The notes under the pieces were generated by a model. The model was not told the DNA's origin, searched no databases, and worked only from the letters and a program-made list of their open reading frames with translations. DNA of 5,722 bases from Hydrogenophaga sp. (GTDB taxonomy: Bacteria; Pseudomonadota; Gammaproteobacteria; Burkholderiales; Burkholderiaceae): the NCBI GenBank assembly GCA_025458545.1, contig JALOSH010000418.1, positions 1 to 5,722 on the forward strand, given 5' to 3'. Shown here in pieces: positions 1 to 5,140 of this stretch; position 1 is the stretch's first letter; each line of letters starts with the position of its first letter. The position numbers and the translations under genes are program-made.

Positions 1-666
1 CAGAACAAGCCCTGGGAACTGGCCAAGAAAGAAGGCATGGAGGGCCGACTGCACGACGTGTGCAGCACCTGCATCGAAGCCTTCCGCCTGCTCACGTTGT
101 ACTTGAAGCCGGTGCTGCCCGCGCTGGCCAAAGACGTGGAAGCTTTCCTGAACACCGCGCCCCTGCAGTTCGCCGATGCCACCCGCCTGCTCGGTGCGGG
201 CCATACCATCGGCGCCTACCAGCACCTGATGCAGCGCGTGGACGTGAAACAGCTCGACGCCCTCTTCGAACCCCCGCCAGCGCCGGAAGAGCCCAAGCTG
301 GTGCCCGGCGGTGAACCCATCGCCGACACCATCTCCATCGACGACTTCGCCAAGATCGACCTGCGCATTGCCCAGATCGTCAACTGCGAAGCGGTGGAAG
401 GCTCCACCAAGCTGCTGCGCCTGACGCTCGACGTGGGCGAGGGCCGCATGCGCAACGTGTTCAGCGGCATCGCCAGCATGTACCAGCCACAAGACCTGGT
501 GGGCAAACTCACCGTGGTGGTGGCCAACCTGGCGCCGCGCAAGATGAAGTTCGGCGTCAGCGAAGGCATGGTGCTGGCCGCCAGCCATGCCGACGACAAA
601 GCCCAGCCGGGCATCCACATCCTGCACCCTTGGCCAGGCGCCACGCCAGGCATGCGGATCCACTGA
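1..666 (+). CDS. metG: Methionyl-tRNA synthetase, C-terminal part (5' end outside window)
   Basis: Charges tRNA-Met with methionine in the cytoplasm. Only the last 221 residues are present, and the frame is open from base 1, so the catalytic Rossmann domain lies upstream of the window. The first residues ([11 protein letters not shown]) match the conserved helical anticodon-binding domain of long bacterial MetG. A proline-rich linker follows (about nt 268-310). From about nt 334 to the stop comes the OB-fold tRNA-binding domain (Trbp111/EMAP-II type), seen in [31 protein letters not shown] and the closing PGMRI. That domain makes the protein a dimer and helps bind tRNA in this class. The stop at 664-666 lies 19 bases from the stop of the convergent lipoprotein gene. 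I see no clear terminator between them. No oddities; the family call is very secure. Confidence 0.97.
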   Translation, partial: QNKPWELAKKEGMEGRLHDVCSTCIEAFRLLTLYLKPVLPALAKDVEAFLNTAPLQFADATRLLGAGHTIGAYQHLMQRVDVKQLDALFEPPPAPEEPKLVPGGEPIADTISIDDFAKIDLRIAQIVNCEAVEGSTKLLRLTLDVGEGRMRNVFSGIASMYQPQDLVGKLTVVVANLAPRKMKFGVSEGMVLAASHADDKAQPGIHILHPWPGATPGMRIH

Positions 667-685
667 TCCGCCGGGAAACGGTCGC

Positions 686-1210
686 TCAGCGGTTGCGGTC
701 CAGGTCCGGGTCGCGCACCGACATGGTGGAGATCACCCGCAGATCGGGGGTGAAGATCACCGTGAAGATCTTGCTGTCGCTTTCATTCGGTCCGTCCTGG
801 TAGCGCCAGTCGTAATGGGTTTCTTTTTTCAGGGCGTAGGTGGTGATCTTCATCGGCTTGCCCAGCATGCGGCGCACCTCTTCCATGGCCATACCGGGCT
901 GGATGAGCGCGAAGTTGCGCGGCGTGAGCACCTGGCGCAGGGCCGCCATCTTGCCGTCTGGCCCGATGGTGATCTGGTAGTTCTGGTAGCCCGCGGGCTG
1001 GCGGTTGTATTCGTAGATCTGCGAACCGTCCGGGCCGTCCCACACCGCCTCGGGCGCGCCAAAACGCTGGAGCACATCGGCCTCGGTCGAAACGCCCTCT
1101 TCGAGTTCGCTGATGGCCTGCTGGTCGCAGGCGGCCAGCCCCAGCGAAAGCCCGATGACCAGCCCGATGACCTTGGCCCTGGCGGCCCACCGGTGTGAAA
1201 ACTTCTGCAT
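686..1210 (-). CDS. Lipoprotein with two tandem SmpA/OmlA (BamE-like) domains
   Basis: Predicted 174-residue exported lipoprotein. The N-terminus has basic residues (H6, R7, R11, K13), a hydrophobic stretch (14-27) and a lipobox L25-A26-A27-C28, so Cys28 should be lipidated. The mature part shows two repeats of the SmpA/OmlA fold. Unit 1 is about residues 38-95 (GVSTEADVLQRFGAPE, then a YEY strand and PDGK turn). Unit 2 is about 105-165 (GMAMEEVRRMLGKP, then YDWRY and PDLRV). I chose the ATG at 1210 over the GTG at 1216 because the AAGGGG at 1224-1219 is 8 bases from the ATG but only 2 from the GTG. BamE proper is an outer-membrane assembly factor and is shorter, with a single unit, so equating this gene with bamE would be unsafe. 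Asp29 right after the lipidated Cys may favour inner-membrane retention by enterobacterial rules. The gene is divergent from the SulP gene and convergent with metG, so it is probably a single-gene transcript. Confidence 0.85.
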   Translation of the reverse strand: MQKFSHRWAARAKVIGLVIGLSLGLAACDQQAISELEEGVSTEADVLQRFGAPEAVWDGPDGSQIYEYNRQPAGYQNYQITIGPDGKMAALRQVLTPRNFALIQPGMAMEEVRRMLGKPMKITTYALKKETHYDWRYQDGPNESDSKIFTVIFTPDLRVISTMSVRDPDLDRNR

Positions 1211-1218
1211 GTGCACTG

Positions 1219-1224
1219 CCCCTT
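1219..1224 (-). promoter_or_regulatory. Shine-Dalgarno site deciding the lipoprotein start
   Basis: On the minus strand this reads AAGGGG. It lies 8 bases before the ATG at 1210 and only 2 bases before the in-frame GTG at 1216, which supports the ATG as the true start. Confidence 0.6.
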
Positions 1225-1248
1225 GCCGACGCTGGATCGCGCAGAATC

Positions 1249-1254
1249 AGTGTA
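1249..1254 (-). promoter_or_regulatory. Possible -10 box for the lipoprotein gene
   Basis: On the minus strand this reads TACACT, a fair sigma-70 -10 element. It would place transcription start near 1241 and give a leader of about 30 bases before the ATG at 1210. No good -35 element sits 16-18 bases upstream; a CTGACA lies about 25 bases away, too far. Weak prediction based on position and similarity only. Confidence 0.25.
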
Positions 1255-1319
1255 AACCCCATGTTTGGCGGGGCGCCCTTGTCAGCTTGGCGCTCTGTAG
1301 CGACCGGTAACATTTCCCC

Positions 1320-3164
1320 ATGCTCCCCAAATTGCCCCAGCTTGCGCCGTTCAAGCCCCGTCTGTTGCAGGACCTCAAGGGCTACAGCGGCGAGAAGCTG
1401 GCGCGCGACATGGGCGCGGGCGCCACGGTGGGCATCGTCGCGCTGCCGCTGGCCATGGCCTTTGCGATTGCCAGCGGGCTCAAGCCCGAGGCGGGTCTGT
1501 GGACCGCCATCATCGCGGGCTTCATCATCTCGGCCCTGGGCGGCACCTCGGTGCAGATCGGCGGCCCGGCCGGTGCCTTCATCGTCATCGTCTATGGCAT
1601 CGTCGAGCGCTACGGTCTGGCCAACCTGCTGATCGCCACCGCCAGCGCGGGCGTGCTGCTGTTCCTGCTCGGTCTGTTCCGCCTGGGCACGCTGGTGCGT
1701 TATGTGCCGGTCAGCGTGGTGATCGGTTTCACCAACGGCATCGCGGTGCTGATCGCGCTGTCGCAGGTGCGCGACTGGCTGGGGCTGGAAGTGCCGCGCA
1801 TGCCGGCCGACTTTTTCAGCCAGATCGCCACCCTGTGGCAGCACATCGGCAGTTTCAACCCCTATGCGTTCGGCCTGGGTGTGGCGTGTGTCGTCGGGCT
1901 GTTCATCTGGCCACAGCTGTGGGCGGTCGACTCCCAGTTCCGTCGCCAGCTGGAGAAGATCGAAACCGTGAGCGCGCTCAAAGCCACCTCGCGCGTGCCC
2001 GCGCCGGTGGTGGCACTGGTCACGCTGTCGCTGCTGGCCTGGGCCATGAGCCTGCCGGTGGAGACCATCGGCAGCCGGTTCGGTGGTATTCCGCAGACCG
2101 TGCCGGTGTTTGCCTTGCCCGATTTTTCCTGGGAAACGGTCAAGATGCTCGTCACGCCCACGCTGACCATCGCGCTCCTCGGGGCCATCGAGTCGCTGCT
2201 GTGCGCGCGCGTGGCCGACCAGTTGAGCGACACCCCCAAGCACGATCCCAACCAGGAGCTGATGGCGCAAGGCGTGGCCAACGTGGTGGTGCCATTCTTC
2301 GGCGGCATGCCGGCCACCGGCACCATCGCGCGCACGGTGACCAACATCCGCGCCGGCGCGGTGTCGCCAGTGGCGGGCATCGTGCACGCGCTCACCCTGG
2401 CGCTGGTGGTGCTGCTGGCCGCGCCGCTGGCCCAGCACATTCCGCTGGCGGTGCTGGCCGGCGTGCTGTTGTTCGTGGCCTGGAACATGGGCGAGTGGCG
2501 CGAGTTCGGTCGCCTCAAGCAGTTTTCCAACCACTACCGGCTGATGCTGCTGTCGACCTTCGTCGTCACCATCGTGTTCGACCTCCGCACCGAGCAGCAA
2601 ATCACCTTCCGGCTGTACGGCTCGCTGTTCTTTGGTGCCGTCGCCAAGCTCGATCCGATCGTGGCCGAGGTCGAGCGCTCGCCCACGCCGGTGAATGTGA
2701 TGCTGGACGCGACGCAGCTGATCTCGCTGGACACCACCGGGCTGGACGCGCTCGAACAGCTGCACAAAGCGGTGCACAAACGCGGCGGGCACCTGGGCAT
2801 GGTGGGTGTGAACCCGCAGCCTCGCTCGCTGATGGAGCGCCCTCCACAGCCCTGCCCCACGACCAGCCGATTGCCCAGCGCATCGACTGGCTGTTTGCCC
2901 TCTCTGAGCGCCACGCCCAGGAATACGCCAGCCCGGAAGCGTCGCTGGCGCGGCAGCGCCACCTGGCGCGGCACCCCACCGCCATCCTGGTGCTCAAGTG
3001 CATGGACGGCCGCATCAACATCCCGGTGGCCACCCAGACACCCAAGGGCATCATCCTGCCGTTTCGCAACCTCGGCGGTTTCTTCCAGCTCGGATGGCCA
3101 CACCTGGGCGAGACCCTGGTGGCCAGCATGGACAAGGTCATGCGTTCGGGCCGCCAGGCACTGA
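1320..3164 (+). CDS. SulP-family anion transporter with STAS domain; C-terminus frame-disrupted, last TM helix missing
   Basis: Inner-membrane secondary anion transporter of the SulP/SLC26 family. The recognisable protein is residues 1-507 (nt 1320-2840). The rest of this frame, to the TGA at 3164, is a low-complexity out-of-frame reading of the carbonic anhydrase gene. The ATG at 1320 is the first start after an in-frame TAA at 1308. The family core is clear: FKPRLLQDLKGYS at 11-23, GATVGIVALPLAMAFAIASG at 34-53, GLWTAIIAGF at 59-68 and the anion-site region GGPAGAF at 81-87. Hydrophobic helices continue to about residue 422. A cytoplasmic STAS domain follows at about 431-507, with LDTTGLDAL around 470-478, where Thr replaces the usual Ser of the DSxG motif. 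The expected final transmembrane helix and linker between IVFDL (418-422) and RLYGSLFFGAV (431-441) are absent. The carbonic anhydrase neighbour suggests bicarbonate as substrate, but sulfate or dicarboxylates are also transported in this family. No clear Shine-Dalgarno precedes the start. Confidence 0.93.
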   Translation: MLPKLPQLAPFKPRLLQDLKGYSGEKLARDMGAGATVGIVALPLAMAFAIASGLKPEAGLWTAIIAGFIISALGGTSVQIGGPAGAFIVIVYGIVERYGLANLLIATASAGVLLFLLGLFRLGTLVRYVPVSVVIGFTNGIAVLIALSQVRDWLGLEVPRMPADFFSQIATLWQHIGSFNPYAFGLGVACVVGLFIWPQLWAVDSQFRRQLEKIETVSALKATSRVPAPVVALVTLSLLAWAMSLPVETIGSRFGGIPQTVPVFALPDFSWETVKMLVTPTLTIALLGAIESLLCARVADQLSDTPKHDPNQELMAQGVANVVVPFFGGMPATGTIARTVTNIRAGAVSPVAGIVHALTLALVVLLAAPLAQHIPLAVLAGVLLFVAWNMGEWREFGRLKQFSNHYRLMLLSTFVVTIVFDLRTEQQITFRLYGSLFFGAVAKLDPIVAEVERSPTPVNVMLDATQLISLDTTGLDALEQLHKAVHKRGGHLGMVGVNPQPRSLMERPPQPCPTTSRLPSASTGCLPSLSATPRNTPARKRRWRGSATWRGTPPPSWCSSAWTAASTSRWPPRHPRASSCRFATSAVSSSSDGHTWARPWWPAWTRSCVRAARH

Positions 3165-3907
3165 TGCTGATCACCTACCACTACTCCAAGGGCGACGAAC
3201 AGCGCGGTTGTGCCGGCTTCCACTACCGCACCGACGATGCGCGGGCCCACACCTTCGAGATCCAGCGCGAAGTCTCCACGCTCTTCGGCGCCGACCATGG
3301 CAGCGTGTACCCATTGGTGTGCGGCTTCGAGACCGACGAAGACGCGCTGGTGGTGCACGGGCACGGCGGACAGACGCTGAACATGGCCGAGCTGAGCACG
3401 GACGATGTCGAGAACCTGCCGCAACGCCTGCTCCAGTTGCTGCCCGACATGCCCACCCAGATCCGGCACGACCTGCTGCCGCTGCTGGTGGGCAACCTGG
3501 CCCACATCGCCGACATCCGCCGCCACACCCGCCGACTCAACATCGAACACCGGGAATGGATGATCTGCGTCGGCCGGGGGTTCGACTGGCTGCACCTGCC
3601 CAACGTGGCCCTGATCATCGGGCCCTACAGCCCGGACCTGGCGGACCCGATCCGCAAGGCGGCCAGCATCATCGAAGCCAACATGCGCGCCGGACGCATC
3701 CCGGACGACGGTTTCTTGCTGTTTTCATCGGTTCCGTACGAAGACATCGGCGTGGACCGGGCCCGCGCGGTGCTCAAGTCGCGCTTCATGGCGCGGTTCG
3801 CGACCGATGTGGTGCGCGAGTCCTACCCGGAACTGGCGTCCCGCATGACCGTGCGCGAGACGGTGCTGAACTGGCACAGCCGGTCGGTGGAGGCACTGGA
3901 CCGCTAA
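2843..3907 (+). CDS. Carboxysome-shell-type (CsoSCA-like) carbonic anhydrase; own start not identifiable
   Basis: Predicted zinc enzyme interconverting CO2 and bicarbonate, about 354 codons to the TAA at 3905. The active-site layout is visible. Cys (2999-3001), Asp (3005-3007) and Arg (3011-3013) form CMDGR, the CxDxR motif of beta-class enzymes. PFRNLGG follows about 20 residues on. His (3179-3181) and Cys (3209-3211) complete the zinc ligands. The two ligands are 10 residues apart in HYSKGDEQRGC, much wider than the HxxC of ordinary beta enzymes and close to CsoSCA of alpha-carboxysomes. The C-terminal half (about 3548-3740) looks like a degenerate repeat of the catalytic half without zinc ligands, also a CsoSCA trait. 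The frame has no ATG or GTG between 2843 and the zinc Cys, and no ATG further upstream to 1502. It is one base out of register with SulP, so it was either fused to SulP or lost its start. No carboxysome genes are nearby. Activity is inferred. Confidence 0.8.
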   Translation, partial: STALPHDQPIAQRIDWLFALSERHAQEYASPEASLARQRHLARHPTAILVLKCMDGRINIPVATQTPKGIILPFRNLGGFFQLGWPHLGETLVASMDKVMRSGRQALMLITYHYSKGDEQRGCAGFHYRTDDARAHTFEIQREVSTLFGADHGSVYPLVCGFETDEDALVVHGHGGQTLNMAELSTDDVENLPQRLLQLLPDMPTQIRHDLLPLLVGNLAHIADIRRHTRRLNIEHREWMICVGRGFDWLHLPNVALIIGPYSPDLADPIRKAASIIEANMRAGRIPDDGFLLFSSVPYEDIGVDRARAVLKSRFMARFATDVVRESYPELASRMTVRETVLNWHSRSVEALDR

Positions 3908-3910
3908 AAT
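3905..3910 (+). promoter_or_regulatory. Possible -10 box for DUF3460-scpA, overlapping the carbonic anhydrase stop
   Basis: TAAAAT is a good sigma-70 -10 match, and its first three bases are the carbonic anhydrase stop codon. Transcription would begin near 3917, about 31 bases before the DUF3460 ATG. No convincing -35 is seen 16-18 bases upstream, so this is tentative. Confidence 0.4.
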
Positions 3911-3947
3911 CAACAGCTGCCCACGATTCCACCTTTCGACGAACACC

Positions 3948-4160
3948 ATGTCCATCTTCGCCCGCCCGCACTACACCTCCGACGCGACACAGTTCATCGA
4001 GCAGCTCAAGGCCGCCAAGCCCAGCCTGGAGCAGGAGCAGCGCCAGGGCCGTGCGCTGCTGTGGGACAAGCAGATCGACCGCGACTTTCAGAGCCAGGCC
4101 GAGGCGGCGGAAGTGCCCCAGGGCGCCTACGTCTACCAGACCAAGGCCGACCCGAGCTGA
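3948..4160 (+). CDS. DUF3460 family small protein
   Basis: A 70-residue soluble protein with no signal peptide or membrane segment. The sequence has an N-terminal FARPHYTSDATQFIEQLK, a charged helix with LEQEQRQGRALLWDK (about residues 26-40) and a C-terminal VPQGAYVYQT. This is the pattern of the DUF3460 family, which I know from betaproteobacteria next to scpA. Its function is unknown. The start at 3948 is the only reasonable ATG in frame, though its Shine-Dalgarno is poor. It ends 34 bases before the scpA ATG, on the same strand, so the two are probably co-transcribed. Nothing in the sequence gives a catalytic role; the helical, charged composition would suit a protein-binding role, but that is a guess. 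Confidence 0.85.
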   Translation: MSIFARPHYTSDATQFIEQLKAAKPSLEQEQRQGRALLWDKQIDRDFQSQAEAAEVPQGAYVYQTKADPS

Positions 4161-4182
4161 TGCATCAGGCGCTTCGCGCGCC
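4158..4182 (+). repeat. Palindrome and short hairpin between DUF3460 and scpA
   Basis: TGATGCATCA at 4158-4167 is a perfect 10-base palindrome containing the DUF3460 stop codon. GGCGC (4168-4172) pairs with GCGCC (4178-4182) around a 5-base TTCGC loop, ending 12 bases before the scpA ATG. There is no T run, so it is not an intrinsic terminator. It could affect scpA translation or be chance in GC-rich DNA. Confidence 0.3.
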
Positions 4183-4194
4183 CGGCACCTCACG

Positions 4195-5000
4195 ATGAAC
4201 CACGACATTGCCGCGCTCGAAGAAGCCCCCCAGGGGCTGGATGCGGTGCTGCCTGTGGTGGTGGACCAGGTGGCCCTGGCCCGTCTCTACGGCGAGCCGC
4301 TGTTTTCCATGCCGCGGGACCTGTACATCCCGCCCGATGCCCTGCAGGTGTTTCTGGAAGCCTTCGAAGGTCCGCTGGACCTGCTGCTCTACCTGATCCG
4401 CAAGCAGAATTTCAACATCCTCGACATCCCGATGGCGGCGGTGACGCGCCAGTACCTGAGCTATGTGGACGAGATCCGCGCCAGCAACCTGGAACTGGCG
4501 GCCGAATACCTGCTGATGGCCGCGATGCTGATCGAGATCAAGTCGCGCATGCTGCTGCCGCCCAAGAGCGTCGCCTGCTCGAGTACGAGCAGATGAAACT
4601 GGCTTCGCAGCGGCTGGCCGAGCTGCCTCAGTACGGCCGCGATTTCCTGCGCGCCCAGGTCTATGTGGAACAGGCGCTGGCGCCGCGCTTCCCCGACGTG
4701 CAGGCGCTCGACCTGCAAAGCGCCTGGCGCGACATCATGAAGCGCGCCAAGCTGGTGCAGCACCACAAGATCAGCCGCGAAGAACTGTCGGTGCGCGAGC
4801 ACATGAGCATCGTGCTGCGGCGCTTGCAGGGCCGCAAGTTCGTGGAGTTCGGCGAACTGTTCGACCCCAGCCGCGGCCAGCAGGTGCTGGTGGTGACCTT
4901 CATCGCTATGCTCGAACTGGCCAAGGAGACGCTGATCGAGCTGACGCAGGCCGAGGCTTTCGCACCCATCTATGTGCGGCTGGCCTACACCCCGAACTGA
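4195..5000 (+). pseudogene. scpA: Segregation and condensation protein A, frame broken in the middle
   Basis: ScpA is the kleisin subunit that bridges the SMC heads, with ScpB, to compact and segregate the chromosome. The N-terminal frame runs from the ATG at 4195 through residue 124 (K, nt 4564-4566), including FEGPLDLLLYLIRKQNFNI and AAEYLLMAAMLIEIKSRMLL, the SMC-neck-binding part. It then goes out of frame and stops at 4594-4596. The C-terminal frame is one register back and carries RRLLEYEQMKLASQRLAELP, then KRAKLVQHHKISREELSVRE and the winged-helix end AEAFAPIYVRLAYTP, with TGA at 4998-5000. Relatives have an acidic linker of roughly 15-20 residues (DPRAELV-like) between PPK and RRLLEYEQ that is absent here, so the lesion looks like a short out-of-frame deletion, not one lost base. 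The TGA of the first frame overlaps the ATG at 4593 as ATGA, so the second half might be reinitiated. The identity is certain; whether the break is real is open. Confidence 0.92.
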
Positions 5001-5140
5001 TGTCCTGCGCCAAGCGTTCAGCCGTCGCAGGAAGCATCCCAGCGCTTGGCCGCCTGGCGATTCACCAGCACGAACGTCTGGCGACGCCATCGCTTTGGCA
5101 TGCGATGCGCAGGTTTTGAAACCCTTCCGAGTTCACCGAC
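5001..5140. other. Gap between scpA and nadB, no supported gene
   Basis: 140 bases with no recognised gene. A 39-codon frame begins at the overlapping TGATG (ATG at 5000) and stops at 5119; it resembles nothing known to me. A short stem CATCGC / GCGATG around 5087-5106 lacks a T run, so it is not a typical terminator. A nadB promoter must lie here or upstream of DUF3460, but no convincing -35/-10 pair is visible. Confidence 0.5.

Noticed and set aside
660..690. Bidirectional terminator between metG and the convergent lipoprotein gene
   Set aside because: No stem of useful length with a flanking T or A run is visible in the 19-base gap or just around it.
783..2792. 669-codon open frame on the minus strand
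   Set aside because: It is antisense to SulP and runs on into the lipoprotein gene in a wrong frame. Its composition is His/Gln/Arg-rich with no domain-like pattern. It is a GC-bias shadow.
1499..2840. Upstream extension of the carbonic anhydrase frame back to an ATG at 1499
   Set aside because: This stretch is the out-of-frame reading of the SulP membrane domain, Arg/His/Ala-rich and unlike any protein. It cannot be the enzyme's real N-terminus.
2760..2990. Programmed -1 ribosomal frameshift joining SulP to carbonic anhydrase
   Set aside because: The register is right for -1, but I found no X XXY YYZ slippery heptamer in the SulP frame here. Deletion or sequence error is simpler, especially with similar lesions nearby.
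2534..3595. 353-codon minus-strand frame opposite SulP and carbonic anhydrase
   Set aside because: It mirrors the conserved sense proteins codon for codon and shows no recognisable family.
1320..3907. Carboxysome operon or DabA/DabB inorganic carbon pump
   Set aside because: There are no shell proteins or Rubisco, no DUF2309 protein and no NuoL-like partner in the window. Only the carbonic anhydrase resembles a carboxysome component.
2998..4194. 532-codon plus frame beginning at 2998 as the start of scpA
   Set aside because: Everything before 4195 in this frame is an alternative reading of the carbonic anhydrase and DUF3460 genes. ScpA sequence begins at the ATG at 4195.
5000..5119. 39-codon plus-strand frame starting at the scpA stop (TGATG)
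   Set aside because: The start-stop overlap is tempting, but the peptide has no recognisable features and the overlap is common by chance.
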